Below, piece after piece: positions 12,030 through 23,776 of a DNA stretch of 64,000 nt. Positions within the stretch are counted from its first letter, which is position 1. Each line of letters starts with the position of its first letter. The notes beneath the pieces were generated by a model that worked only from the letters and a program-made list of their open reading frames with translations, was not told the origin of the DNA and ran no database searches. Source of the stretch: Talpa occidentalis (taxonomy: Eukaryota > Chordata > Mammalia > Eulipotyphla > Talpidae); NCBI RefSeq assembly GCF_014898055.3, contig NW_023601212.1, positions 31,236,329 to 31,300,328 on the forward strand, given 5' to 3'. A program made the translations under genes and the position numbers.

Positions 12030-12190
12030 GCATCTACTGTGGCCTGGCACTGGGTTGGGCACTTCTTATCTAATACCTGCAGCATCCCATCATGCAGAGG
12101 AGACTTCAAAGACTCATTTGTGTTAAGTATGTCCCCAAGATTACATCGCCGGTAAGTAAAACAGCAAAAATTAGCCTTGGGTCTCTCAGC
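12030..12190 (-). repeat. MIR SINE, antisense
   Basis: 'ggcctggcactgggttgggc', 'catcatgcagaggagacttc', 'ccccaagattacatcgccgg' and 'aagtaaaacagcaaaaatta' follow antisense MIR. The following 12.2-12.6 kb holds nothing I can name. Confidence 0.65.
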
Positions 12191-12599
12191 TGCTTAGCTC
12201 CTTCATACACAGTGCTGCAAGTAGTTGTTTATGAATACTGAATGTCTCCTCCATTTAGCTTCTCCATGGCATGGGCCACATTTAATTCATCTTGTTATCC
12301 TTAGTGTTTATCAGAGTAGTTGCCTAATAATTACTTCTCAGTATAAATAGAACTTTGAGAATGGTAACCAGGGGAAGATCTCAAGGGCCTTCTCCATGAA
12401 AAACTGTTCATTTGCTCAATTTTTTTTATATTTTTCTGTCTGTTTATTCCACAAAACTATGTGAACTCAATATGTAAAGGTGAGGGGCTGGTACTGTGGG
12501 AAATGTAAGATAAATGTGATAAGCACTATTTTCAAGAAATTGAAAGGCCATCCAGGTGCCCCTCCAAAAAAAAAATAATTTAAAGTCCAATTACAGGAG

Positions 12600-12850
12600 A
12601 AGAGAAATGGAAATTAACATTTCTCGAACACCCATAACCTGTCAGGCACTGTACTAGAAACTTAACATCTATTTTCTTGTTTAATTACCCATCAGGATGG
12701 ATTATCAACACCACAAAACTGAATCTCAAGTAAAGTAAATATGTTTCTTAAAAGCTCACAGTAAGTAAGTAGCAGAGCTGAGATTGGATTCTATATATGG
12801 CTAACTCCATAACCTCTTCTCTTTCCACTACATTAAGCTGGGGCCTAATA
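12600..12850 (-). repeat. MIR SINE, antisense
   Basis: 'aacctgtcaggcactgtact', 'gtaagtaagtagcagagctga', 'gattggattctatatatggct' and 'aacctcttctctttccacta': almost full-length antisense MIR. Confidence 0.75.
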
Positions 12851-13222
12851 TTATAATTATACCTGCATAATTATTACACAAGTCACGATGAGGGGCTCGC
12901 ACAAAGTTCTGCAATTCCTCTATCTCTGAGGTATGTGGAGGCTTTACCAAGAGCCCACAAATGGAGGGCTTAGGAATGACAGCGATCGTAGAGCTGAACA
13001 CACGGGCAGAGAGCAGGCTGAGGCAGCTTTAGAGCTGCAAGGCCGAGAGTAGAGCCTCCCAACCTAGGAACACGGGGTTCTCAAGTAATAGTGGAATGCA
13101 CACACACAGGATGCTTTTAATAGATGTTGATGGAGAGGAAGGAAAGGCAAAAAAGAAGGTTGGGAGGGAAGGAGGGAGGGGGGCAATCTACGATCAGTGT
13201 TCTCATTAACAACACCTGTCCA
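12851..13222. other. Unannotated sequence with purine-rich tract
   Basis: Unique sequence. A GGA/GGGA-rich run lies at about 13132-13183, next to the SINE target site. Confidence 0.45.
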
Positions 13223-13518
13223 GGGCCTCCCCGGTGGCACAGCGGTTGAGCGCTGGGTTGCGAGGCTGCCCGTGGCCTCTGCAGCGGTTCGATCCCCGGC
13301 TGCTCCCCGGCCACCGGAGGTGGGTCCCACATGGCGCGCAGACCTCTCCTGCCGCCTGCTGCTCCCCTCAGCAGTGTACTTCGATCCTTCTGCCTGCTCT
13401 GCTCCCCGCTCTGGTGAATTCTCTCACCCTCCCGCGCTTCTGACTGTACCCCGTGCTTGTATAAACAAAACAAACAAACGAATAAATAAATAAAACATGC
13501 CTCTATTAAAAAAAAAAA
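13223..13518 (+). mobile_element. tRNA-derived SINE (younger subfamily, extended tail)
   Basis: High-CpG, little-decayed copy: B box 'ggttcgatccccgg', diagnostic 'ggccaccggagg', 'gtacttcgatccttctgcct', 'cgcgcttctgactgtacccc'. The tail is AC-rich (aaacaaaacaaacaaac), then (AAAT)n, then 'acatgcctctatt' and a second A run. Perfect 12-bp target duplication AACACCTGTCCA at 13211-13222 and 13519-13530. The same tail extension occurs in the copy at 21343-21670. The 98-144 codon ORFs here come from the element. Confidence 0.96.
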
Positions 13519-13579
13519 AACACCTGTCCAGACTGTGTGTCTAGTTATCATTATTCATCGTATTTGTTTTATCCACAAA

Positions 13580-13790
13580 CAAATACTTAGGTACATGAAC
13601 GTTAAGTCAGACTCATCTAAGTTCAAGTTCAACCTGATGCTCTAGCTCTTATCCAGCTTGGTCAAGAAAACAAGCGTTTCTTGTCCCCACTGCCTGTAAA
13701 TCCAGGGCCATAATAGTACTTCTCTGAGGGTCACTTTGAAGGTCAAGTGACCTGCCACAGTACCTGGGACATAGGAACTGGCCTAACAAC
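13580..13790 (+). repeat. MIR SINE, sense
   Basis: 'aagttcaagttcaacctgatg', 'tagctcttatccagcttggt', 'ggccataatagtacttctct', 'cacagtacctgggacatagg' in sense MIR order. Confidence 0.6.
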
Positions 13791-16250
13791 AAGGGCATCA
13801 AAATCCCACACTTCTCATGCCAGGGCAGCCACTCTGCCGCCATCCATTTTCTGTCCTTTTTGGTTTGGGTCCATTCATCCACTCAGCTGCCTTGGGTCCC
13901 AGCCTCAGAAGATATGCATGGATAGGGCCTCAGATTAGCATGGGAGTAGAGCTTACAGCCTCCAACCACCTGGCCGCCCAGGCTGTCAGTGCTGTGTGCG
14001 CCCCCAGAACAGGCAGCTTTATCCCAGCTGGAAATGCTGGTGAGCTTCTGAGCCAGACCACGCCTGATGCCGCAGGGTGGCACTTATACAGAAGTCACTA
14101 AGTGACACCTGCTCTAGGCAGGACCCTGAGTGTGAGACTGAGGACGTGGAGACAAAGGGACAAAAGGGCCAAGTTCCCTGCACGAGCACTGCCTGTGATT
14201 ATAGAAAAAAGAACTTGTATGCAAAAAGGCCAAGACTTCATGAGTCAACATGCAGAAGAGTGATCTTAGAGGAAAATGCACAAGCACTGTGAATGGGAAG
14301 AAGGTCAGACTGGGGTTAGACTGAGCAGGTCCAACATGCTGCTATGTGCTCCTTTGTATCCCTGGATCAAAGTGCACGCTCCATTCTCGAGCTGACATTA
14401 TTCACAGCACGTCCATCCCTGTCACCACCACGAGCCTAGAGAGCCGTCACCAGGGCTGATTCGCCTTGCGGCCCACGGCACTTCACACAGAAGTCTGACA
14501 TCGTCGCTGCTCAACAGAAGGCTAACAGGTACATTATATTCATCCTGCAAAACCTCTCACAGTCTTGGAAATGAATTCAACACAAGCACGGCACATTCAA
14601 CACGGGAGATGGCAAAGCAGTGGGAGGCCAGGCCAGCTTTGGAGGGAAACACTTAGCTCTGTAAATAACCAAAGGCCCCGTCAAGCAGCCATGTGGCTGA
14701 GGGAGGGGTGCCTCACCTTCACGTTCATCTCAGAGCCTCACAAACTCTTTCACGTGCAACCTGAACAGGCTGGCGCCTTTACTATGGAGGTGTTAGGTAT
14801 TAAACAAGGAACAATCAGGGCCTGTGTCTGGAACTTGAATCATCTAATTCTAGCTGTGTTGTCCTCCTTCTTCCTCAACCGTAGCCCTCAAACGTAGAGC
14901 CCCTCTAACCGGCCTTTGGGAAGAGGCAGAATTACTTGGGATGTTGAAAAAGATGTTGAAAAAGAGAAAGGGTGTGCAGTGTGGAGAATGAAGACAGTAC
15001 TGCTGGACTCAGTAAGCCAATTAACTGGTCTGAAAGAAGACTGTTGCAAACAGCCACAGACGAGACGGAACGGCCCGAATCTCCCCCTCCCCCTGGAAAT
15101 GTGCCTTCCCCTCTTGAGCCTGCTCTCTTCCCACCTGCCTGTGGAGGGTACTTGACATGCCCCAGGGTGCAGAGCAGTGCTGACATGCCAAGAGAGCTCA
15201 GGCATGCTGGTTTGGGTCTTCTGGGAGGTGACCCGTTCCCTAAATGTCCTGCAACAGGATTATTTACTCAGAAAACAGAAGCTGCCACAGTCACAAGGGA
15301 AGATTCTAACTCTCTCTGATGGAGATTAATGTAACAAGAGGTGTGGGGGTGAGGAACAGGGGCTGACTGGAGGGAATGAGGTGAGAAACATCTTGGGTAG
15401 ATACGGTGGGAGTCACACACGTTAACCCTGCTTTAGCCTGGGAACCCAGCATGAGGGATCAAGTAGACAGGGATGGAAGGATAACAAGATTTAGCAGTAC
15501 CAAAATCCCAAGGGAACCAACAGCGTTAAGAGCAAGGACCCAAGGTGAAACAATCAGCACTCGTTCCCTGCCTTTAATTCCTCCACTTACCCTCTGCCCC
15601 ACCTGGGCTTGTGCACACAGCAAAGCCATTTTGCAAACCAGGAGACACTATGTCCCAAAGGCAGTCCTCAAAGTTGCTCAAAAGAGGATGGAGAGAAAGC
15701 AAGCTTGGTCTTCTGTATTTAATGGGACTAAATCCTCACATGGAAACACAATTACTTTAACATGATTCTGAGGATTACTGCATGAAGCCAACTGGGCATC
15801 CTGATCAGAGGTAAACCCTGCCCCATGGAAGGAATGACAGGGGAGAAATATAGCTGGTCAAGTGGCCCACAGAGAAAGCTGCATGTTATGTATTTCTCTG
15901 TGGCTGGAAGAGGACAGAAGGGGACCCAAGGGACACTGTAAACCTTGTCATGTCACAGAACGTAGAGTTTCACCTTGTTTTTCACGGTCAGCACAAGATT
16001 AATATTCTTACATATGGTTTAGAGGGCTTTCTGGGCTGAAGAGAATGTCATAATGAAAAAGAGACAACCCCCACCACACCAAAGCACAAAGGGCCAAGGT
16101 TTAGGGCACAATGATGGCATATTGGCAAGTGCTAGAAATGCCAAGGCTACCAGGTTTAGAATCAGTTCTCTTATATAAGCATAGAGGCTCCTCCCATCCC
16201 CCCAAAAAACCCATGAATTATTGCTCATCTCTTCTCTGCCATTTTAATAC
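13791..16250. other. Repeat-poor, GC-richer unique stretch
   Basis: About 2.5 kb without a repeat I can name. Several ORFs of 60-119 codons overlap in different frames and on both strands (13.8-14.1, 14.57-14.90, 14.89-15.32, 15.41-15.77 kb). That pattern reflects few stop codons and not one coding frame. I see no domain, no start or splice context and no poly(A) signal tied to any of them. A small lineage-specific exon cannot be excluded. Confidence 0.4.
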
Positions 16251-17739
16251 TACTTGAAAGCAATGTCTTTGGCTATTATTGTAATAGACATGCCTATTAA
16301 AGCTATTTCCTCCTTAAGAAATGCTATTGTGATAGGGAGATGCAGAGGCACGATGTATATCCCTCACTCAGAAGCATTCTCACACTTGTTTGAAAAAGAC
16401 ACACTTCAAGTAGATGAGCTGTGAAGGGAGCTGTGGCAGGTGGAAGGCAGGGAGGAGACAGGAACCCCCACTTCCATCCTGAGTGACAACCTCAGGGATG
16501 CTGTTCAGACTACCAGCCAGCCTGCAGCTCCTGGAAGTCTCAAACCAGGGGTCCTATTAGCACAGAAGGGGCATGGATAGCAGCAGACAGTCCCTATTTT
16601 CTCTCCTTTCATTTCACTTTTAAGTTAAAGTGCCCTTAACTCTGTGCTGCATCAACTAGCGTCTAGAGAAATACATGACTCCCTCCCCCCCACCTTCATT
16701 TCTCAACAAATGCTTCACAAATTATTGGCAGGAAGAAAAAAAAGTGTAAATCAGGCCAAAATAGAAATGATGCTGGGAGAGACTGGAGCTGCTGGGAGCC
16801 GGCCCTGTCACTGTTTACGGAAGGCATGGGAGGTGAGCGGGTTGCAAGCGTGAGGCCGCACAAGTAAGTGCCAACAGCTGCCCGTGTCAGCAGTTCCTTT
16901 CAGGGGATCAGAAAGAAGGGCAGCATGGCCAAGCTAAGGCTGAACTTTTCACCCCTTCCCTTTGGGGAAGAACAGAGCTCAAAGTGTCTGAAGAACATGG
17001 TAGAAGTTGTCAAGACAAAGGCCGAAATTACAATGAGCCAGGGCTTGCGGTGGGGAAGGAAAGCGGCAATTCCTTGCTCTTCTCTGAATCTACCTGTGTA
17101 AGCACGAGAAGGAGCCAGGGCAGTAGGGGCTGAACAATGGTGAAATGTTTCCAGAGAAGGCGGCCTATGTCCCAGGTCAAGGGCAGAGTAAATTAACCTC
17201 CTCCCAGGAAGAACCGGATCCCTCCTCCTTAGCATTAACATCAACAAATTTTACACTCACATGTGTAATGTTCTGCTTCCAAAGCAACTTAATGTTGAGA
17301 CCACTCCGTCCACCGACTGTCCACATGGAAGAGTTACCCTCTCAAGGCATGATATAAAGCCAGGGCCCTGTCCAAGATTCCACCCATCACATTTCAATGC
17401 CTGACACCCAGGATGCGCCAGATGAGCCACCGAGGAGAGGACCTCCATGTGACAGTGCTGGTGAGCTGGGTGTCTTCTTCGCCCCTTCAGGTCTCCCCAA
17501 GGCCCATAACACAAGAGGAAAGGAAGCTAAAGACACAGCATGTATGTCATTCTCTTCTGACTCGACTCCACTCCCCATCTCTACATATACACCCTATCAT
17601 CACCTCATCAAGGGTAGCGAGGATGGAGATGTTTTTTCGAGATCAGAAATCCAATGACTCGTTTCTGTACTTGGAAAGCAAAAACAACCATCCTGGCAGT
17701 GTCCACTTTGGTCTTTTGGAGGATGGCACCGCTTTTGGC
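16251..17739. other. Unannotated unique sequence
   Basis: No repeat recognised. Overlapping ORFs at 16.9-17.75 kb on both strands, none with a motif. Confidence 0.4.
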
Positions 17740-17935
17740 AGCTGACATTTTTTTAAAAGATAATTAAAATTTGACATCTTCGTTCATTCACTTTACCTTT
17801 GCCAAAACTTACCAAAACACAATCAGGGCTTTTGAGTAAATCAGCACTGTAGCAGGAAGGTGGCTCAGTTAAGAGTGGTTCACATTTAGCATCTAATAAT
17901 AGCTCAATTAAGACACAGCTCCCATCTGTTTCTAC
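17740..17935. promoter_or_regulatory. Possible conserved non-coding element
   Basis: Repeat-free AT-rich block with 'agataattaaaatttg', 'ctaataatagctcaattaag' and a TGACATTT-type core. Weak candidate, based on composition only. Confidence 0.2.
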
Positions 17936-18387
17936 TTGAGGAGTCTTGCAGAACCCGAAAACTAGTTATTTTCTTTTCCTTGTAACTTAAACACACACTC
18001 ACTGGCCCTTCTTCCACCACCCTCACAAACACCCACAGAGAACTAGCTGTTTCTCTTCAGGGGGCCCAACCTCTGCTTCTTGATTTGGCACCCCATTAGC
18101 CACTTCTCCAGTAGAGAGCCTCCCAAGCATCTGAGCACAAATGTGGGGATACTGGGTACAAACTGGACCTGTTTCCTGACTAAATCTTAACAGCGTCTGC
18201 CACTTGTCTCCATCCAGCTATAAAGATGTGAAATTGTTTTCTCTCCTCATGCCATGCTCCAAATTGGATGAGAACAGATACAAAGTGCCTAGGGGGCCCT
18301 TGGAGAAAACCATCCCTGTGGGAGTGGTCACTGCGACTTCTGAGATGTCACTGCAGGTAATGAATCAAAATTAAAAATCTGGGTTTT

Positions 18388-18413
18388 TAATAAGAACCCC
18401 TGGGTTCTTATTA
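18388..18413. repeat. Perfect inverted repeat (12-bp stem, 2-nt loop)
   Basis: TAATAAGAACCC at 18388-18399 and its exact reverse complement at 18402-18413 enclose CT. It lies just upstream of the longest ORF of the window, and no repeat family explains it. Confidence 0.9.
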
Positions 18414-18433
18414 GTCCAATGTGAAAGCAGGAG

Positions 18434-18952
18434 ATGGGGGAAGGAATTTGTGTATTTGGTGTGAGGTTATATTGGGAGATGGCAGTAGGGAGACAGTGTC
18501 AAGATCGACCAGTATGGTCAAGGGGGGACCTAATTGTACAACAGTGTAAACGGACCTGGTGCTCTGGTCACTTTGGTCCATGTCAAGTGGAGAGACTGGG
18601 GTACATTTTACTGGGGTACCTTTACTCTACTTATTACAGCACTACCAGCTTCCTGTTGGACTTTTTTTCCTCTCTTCTTTACCCATCTATTTCAATAAAT
18701 AACCCATTTCTATCAAAACAAATCATTTTCTTCCCAATGTCCCATGACCCTGCACCCAGACATAAGGACCTGGCCTTGCAGCGGCACTTACTCTGTCTTG
18801 TACTAGGATCAGAAGGGGCTCCACCAATGGATTTTATCTTATGGACTTTAAACTGTTATTCTCTGACTTCAAAGGTGAAAAAGCAAGCTGTGCCTAAGAA
18901 CTGGAGATCTGCAAATAAAATCCAATCTACACCAGTATCTTCTGGTTATTAA
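18434..18952 (+). other. Longest ORF (172 codons), probably non-coding
   Basis: Open from ATG at 18434 to TAA. The product has no domain, signal peptide or internal repeat that I recognise. A hydrophobic/aromatic patch around residues 57-80 comes from a T-rich stretch. I see no Kozak-strength start, no CpG island and no obvious splice sites. In 64 kb of mammalian DNA one ORF of this size is expected by chance. It could be a decayed retrogene or retroelement fragment, but nothing identifies which. Confidence 0.25.
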
Positions 18953-19110
18953 TTGTCATCTCTATTTTCAGTGTTGATTTTAAAGCCATATTCAGGCTGC
19001 TGACAACCTGTGGTTAATAAAGAATCAGCTCTAATTAAAAATGGGTATTAATTATTTTTAAAAAGCAGAGCAAAACAATGGGCAAGCTGAGACTACCCAA
19101 TCAATAGCCA
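18940..19110. promoter_or_regulatory. Possible conserved non-coding element
   Basis: Repeat-free block with several TAATTA/ATTAAT cores (ttattaattgtc, ctctaattaaaaatg, gtattaattattt) and 'aacctgtggttaat', a Runx-type core. Candidate enhancer from motif clustering alone. Confidence 0.3.
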
Positions 19111-20394
19111 GCCCCCCATCATTATCTGTGAAAGATATTTAAATAAGGACAAGAGAGAAGAGGGATGTAAGATAGATATTGTCTATCATCTTTAAAAATG
19201 CAGAACTCTTCGGATAGTCATTAAGAAAATTCAGTGTGCAGATGTAGAAAAAATTAATGAAGTATACCACTTTGGATACAACCCATACATTTAGAAAGAT
19301 GCTCGTACTACCCAGCATATTATTCAGCTGGTTAGAGTAAAGAAGTAGATTTGAAGACCCAAGATTTTGTCCCAGATATCTGATTCCTCACTTGGCTTCT
19401 CTATGTCAGATAAACATAGCCATGCAATTAGACGAATTTAAAACTTCTGGAAGAATCCCTTACAGATTTTCAAAAGGAGGGTGAAGCTAAAAATCAAAGG
19501 CATTCTTGATCATGGGCAGAAGGCCAAGAAATCCCATCTCAAAATATTCAGGCCAATCAGATCTAGTGCAACCAAACCTCAAGTGATTGAAAAGACCAAA
19601 TCAACTTCAAGGGTATTTGTTTGCCCTCCTGTTTCCAAGAAAAGGAAAAGTATGGGACCTGGCTTAGCTTATAACAAAAGGAATAATTTGTTATGCAATA
19701 ATCTAAGTGGGTTATCATGTCAGCATTGGAATTTCACGTCCTTAGAGAAAATACTTAGGATTAAATACAAATAAGAAAAGTATTACTAAACACTTAATAT
19801 TGAGTCAAACATCTTTCTCTTAGTGGGGAATACTACTACAATAAACAAGATCCTCAAACTAGTCAATGTGGAGACATTCCCCAAAAGGAAACTCCAAGAG
19901 ACAGAAAAGTCCAGATCATTAGCTTTATTGAGACATGCCTCGGAAGAGGAAAGCTTTTTAGCAGGATAACAATAGTAGCAGTAAATAATTGAATCAAAGC
20001 ACAGTGCCAGTTGGCATATCTGCACTTTTCTAACTACACACACCATATTTCATCATGACATAAGATATTGTCACAAAGTGCATGGAGTCATGAGCTGTAA
20101 TGGAACAATACATCATTCTGCAACTCTGTACCATGCACTCCCAACTGCATGCCTCTGAAAGGAATCCCCAGCTCTGGGCCATTCAACACAGGTGCATGTA
20201 CACACACACACACAGGACACTATCAACTCTTTGGGCTTTCTATTATAGTAAATAGAGCAATAAAGAAAGATAAGGAAAAACAGCACTAATACTTACCTGA
20301 GCACTAACACTTATCAGGTCAGAAATATTAAATTCAGTCAGACAACTGGTGTTAAGCACTAGTTCCAGTATTCACTAGCATGTGATTTCAGGTC
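19111..20394. other. Unannotated unique sequence
   Basis: Nothing recognised apart from a short (CA)n run near 20200. The 97- and 86-codon ORFs at 19481-19774 and 19786-20046 have no motif. Confidence 0.4.
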
Positions 20395-20640
20395 TGACAC
20401 TGTTTTAGAGTAAATTAAAGAACGCTGATTTTAGAATACACACCTGGAGTTTAAATCTTAATGTTCTATCATCAATGCTTTGTTCAAGTTATTCTGTCTA
20501 ATGTAGCTCAATTGCTTCATCTGAATAATGGGTAGGGAGGAAGAACATCCTATTTTTACCTCTTTCCTTCTGAGGTCAGTGCAAGGATTTAATGAGAAAA
20601 TGCATAGAAGAGGTCTAGGAAAATCTTTAAGGAGACATAA
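20395..20640 (+). repeat. MIR SINE, sense
   Basis: 'ctggagtttaaatcttaatg', 'caattgcttcatctgaataa', 'gtgcaaggatttaatgagaa' and 'agaagaggtctagg' in sense MIR order. Confidence 0.65.
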
Positions 20641-21342
20641 TAGTTGTGGTTAATCTATTTAACTTCTATGGTCCTAACTTTTCTCCTTATCAAACGGGAA
20701 TTAAAATACAAGACCTCTCCCGCCCCCTCACAGGGTCTGCACAGAACTATGCAAGCTAATGTATATGGATGTGTTTGGGAAACAATAAAACACTTCATAA
20801 ATGATTGTTATTATATTAGGTTAACCTTGAAATTCCAATATCATCCTATCAAGATGAGCTGAGTCCTCTCAAAGCTGAATGTCCTTCATTTCTCGATTCA
20901 GTGGCCTTGTACCAAAGAACCCGCCTGACATATTAGCAAACCAACCAATATTGCCATTCTTAAGTATTCCATCCTTCCTCTTCCAATTTAAATAATTGTT
21001 TGCATAGATCTGCATAAGTTTTACATCAGTTGTTACTTTACTTAGACATCTCAGTTGAAAATAATCAAGCTATTATTAACACTCATTCCCTTTTTTTTCT
21101 TCCTGTATCAAAAAAAAAATAAAAAGTTCTTCTCTTTAGGGGAAAAGCCTATAGTTCATAACAAAAAAGAAAAATACAAAAGCTACACAATGTGGTCATG
21201 GTTTATTTCCTATTCCACAAGCTTCCACACTCCAAAAATTGCATCTGATTAATTGGACCAGTCTCAGCTTTCTTTACAATTTCCAATATTAGAATACTAC
21301 CCTATTAGTTTTAGGGGTAACATTGTGAAAATGCTTTTTTTT
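20641..21342. other. Unannotated AT-rich sequence
   Basis: No repeat named with confidence; A- and T-runs near 21090-21125. Confidence 0.4.
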
Positions 21343-21670
21343 TTATTTTTATTTTTATTTTTATTTTAAAGAGGCATGTATTTTTATTTATGATTTATTT
21401 ATTTGTTTGTTTGTTTTGTTTATACATGCACTGGGTACAGTCAGAAGCGCGGGAGGGTGAGAGAATTCACCAGAGCCAGAGCAGGGAGCAGAGCAGGCAG
21501 AAGGACCGAAGTACACTGCTGAGGGGAGCAGCGGGCGGCAGGAGAGGTCTGCGCGCCATGTGGGACCCTCCTCCGGTGGCCGGGGAGCAGCCGGGGATCG
21601 AACCGGAGCCGCAGAGGCCGCGGGCAGCTTCGCAACCCAGCGCACAACCGCTGCGCCACCAGGGAAGCCC
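21343..21670 (-). mobile_element. tRNA-derived SINE (younger subfamily, extended tail), antisense
   Basis: Read on the minus strand from 21670: head 'ggcttccctggtggcgcagc', B box 'ggttcgatccccgg', 'ggccaccggagg', 'gtacttcggtccttctgcct', 'cgcgcttctgactgtaccca', AC-rich tail, then 'acatgcctcttta' and an (AAAAT)n run. Target duplication GAAAATGC plus a T run at 21327 and 21671. Shares body and tail signatures with 13223-13518. Three ORFs (72-104 codons) are products of the element. Confidence 0.95.
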
Positions 21671-22049
21671 GAAAATGCTTTTTTTTTAATTAGGGAAACC
21701 AATTAAATAATTCCTAAAAGCAAACCATCTTACCAAAATAAAACAAAATAAACTCCATTGTCATTTTGGCAAATACATAAATAAGCTCCTTTTATGTTTA
21801 TATAAAATAAAAGCTGCTTTTGTATATATATTTATAAACTGCTTTTTCGATTATAATGAGGTCATATTTTTGGCCAAATACAAATCCCTACACATTTTTA
21901 AAAGGGCTTCACAGTTTTTTCACCACATGTATGTATTTACATTATATTTAACTATTTAATTTGCAGTCACTTCTGATATTTTACTAGTAAAAAATGCTAT
22001 AGACAACTTCAACAGTTAAACATACACCCACTACACACGGCAGCCATTC

Positions 22050-22815
22050 TACACAAGGTACTTACACAAAAGAAGTGAAATCACGGGACACTCAGAGTAA
22101 TTTTGTGAGATTCAGAAGTATTAGCAACCCAACAGCCCAATGACAGGTGAATCAGTGAAAAAAAACTGGTGCATTCACACAAGCAATAAAGGAATTTGCA
22201 CAGGAATATGAAAGAATCTCAAAACAATTATGCTTACACACACACAAGAAAGTTAGACAAGTAGCAATGTATATTGTATGACCCCTTTTGTGTAAAACTC
22301 TAGAAAATATAACCCAAGATATGGCAATGGGAAGTGGAGTAGAAGTTGCCTAAGTGAGGGAGTAGAGAAGGGAAGAAGGACCCCCAAGGAGCACAAGGAA
22401 ACATTTGGGGCAATGAATAGCCTTACTATTTGGATTATGGGATTGTATGTCCTTATGTCAAAACTTATCAAATTTACAGTTTAAATATGTATAGTTTAGG
22501 GGCCTCATTGGTGGTGCAAGGGGTTAAGAACAGCACTATGAAGTTATCTGCAGCCTCTGCAGCATGAGTTCAATCCCCGGGGTGGCCAGGGAGCTACCCA
22601 CATGGCGCAGCAGACCTCTCCTGGCTCTCCCGCTGCTCCCCTCAGCAGTGCATTTAAGTCAGTCTGCCTGTTCTGTTCCCCAGTCCGTCTCTGGTGAATC
22701 CTCTCATCCCCTGCACCTCTGGCCCATACCCCGGTTCTTGTATGCAAAAATAAATCCTTAAAATAAATAAATATGTATAGTGTAAGTTAATTATATCTTA
22801 ATAAAGTCATTAAAA
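22050..22815 (+). repeat. L1M-type LINE 3' end, sense, split by a SINE
   Basis: 'caacccaacagcccaatgac', 'gaagttgcctaagtgaggga', 'tttggattatgggattgtat', 'aaatttacagtttaaatatg', then after the SINE 'gtaagttaattatatcttaa' and 'taaagtcattaaaaat'. This is the order of an old L1 ORF2 end plus 3' UTR, with a final polyadenylation-like end. Confidence 0.75.
22499..22768 (+). mobile_element. tRNA-derived SINE (older subfamily)
   Basis: Head 'ggggcctcattggtggtgca', body 'cagcagtgcatttaagtcag', 3' end 'cttgtatgcaaaaataaatc'. Target duplication AAATATGTATAGTTTA at 22483-22498, with one mismatch at 22769-22784. It inserted into the L1M 3' UTR. Confidence 0.93.
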
Positions 22816-22869
22816 ATGGGGCAGGGTAGAATGCTGTGTGAAATATTCTGCGCATGCATCTCTGAACTG

Positions 22870-23110
22870 GTGGAATTCCCTCCTGTGCATCTTTTGGCTC
22901 TGGGTGCTGACTATAAAAATAACTTAACACATCCTCCTGCTACCAATATCACCTTCCTGGAGATTCTTCCTTTTGCTGGATTAATTTTCCTAAAACAGCA
23001 CTGATCAAAATGTTCCATTTGCTCCTCATTTTTTATTTAATGAAGTCTTCATATAAACTGCTCATCTTGGCATTCAAGAAACCCTCATTACTGAGCTTTC
23101 TAAGCTTTCT
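22870..23110 (+). repeat. L2-like LINE fragment, sense
   Basis: 'cactgatcaaaatgttccat', 'atcttggcattcaagaaacc' and 'ctttctctcatgcctgcttt' resemble the L2 'tggcattcaaggccct' region. Diverged. Confidence 0.5.
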
Positions 23111-23154
23111 CTCATGCCTGCTTTCATGGGGCCCTGGTGCCATAAGGAACTAGG

Positions 23155-23290
23155 TCATCAGCTGGGAACAGCTCTGAAGCAAGTTACTTCATGCATAAGA
23201 TACAATTTCCTCATCTGTAAAATGGGATAATGACTATAATCGGCCTAAAAAGCTGTTACAAAAATAAAACATTTTCTAAGGAGGTTAAGC
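23155..23290 (+). repeat. MIR SINE, sense
   Basis: 'gaagcaagttacttcatgca' and the highly characteristic 'tttcctcatctgtaaaatgg', followed by a degenerate end. Confidence 0.85.
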
Positions 23291-23319
23291 TGTCAGTTAA
23301 TACTGTATAACTGACTCAA

Positions 23320-23600
23320 GACACTCATGCTTTCATTCCTACCTTTGATTATGCTGTTCTCTTCTCCATTCTACATATCCCAATTATCTCTATCTTCCAT
23401 GACCATTTCCTCCACTGTCTTCCTCTGAATTCTTGTGCTCTGTGAGATGAACGCTTCTGACAACTAACAATTCCCTTGTACGGTTTTCATATAGCTACAC
23501 TTGCAAGCTTGCAGGTAAGTATGTACCTTGCCTCTCCCTCCCCATTTCTGTAAGCAACTCCAGGACACAAATGCCTGATTCATCTTCTCTTTCTCTCTCG
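23320..23600 (+). repeat. L2-like LINE 3' fragment, sense
   Basis: Pyrimidine-rich 'ccattctacatatcccaatt', 'tctgtaagcaactccaggac' and 'acaaatgcctgattcat' resemble the last part of L2. Boundaries are uncertain. Confidence 0.4.
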
Positions 23601-23776
23601 TGCCACCTGTGCCACAAATGCCTGCTCACAGGTGAAGGGACAGAAAAATCCTAGGTGCCCTGTTCTCTGGCAAAAGTTATTCTGACTTAGACCTAAGTTC
23701 TTGCTTCCAAGAAGAAAATAACTCCGGAGATATTTGTAGAGATGATATAAGAATTGAACTAAAAAACCTGATATCC

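Noticed and set aside
13223..13310. Possible tRNA gene (A and B box)
   Set aside because: The boxes are the internal promoter of the SINE; the sequence cannot fold as a full tRNA and continues into the SINE body.
13117..13551. 144-codon minus-strand ORF
   Set aside because: It is read through the SINE at 13223-13518 and its flank. Similar products (rich in 'REGERIHQS' and 'RQKDRSTLLRGAAG') come from every SINE copy here.
14565..15765. Cluster of 80-119 codon ORFs
   Set aside because: Several frames on both strands are open at once, indicating low stop density and not one gene; no splice or promoter signals seen.
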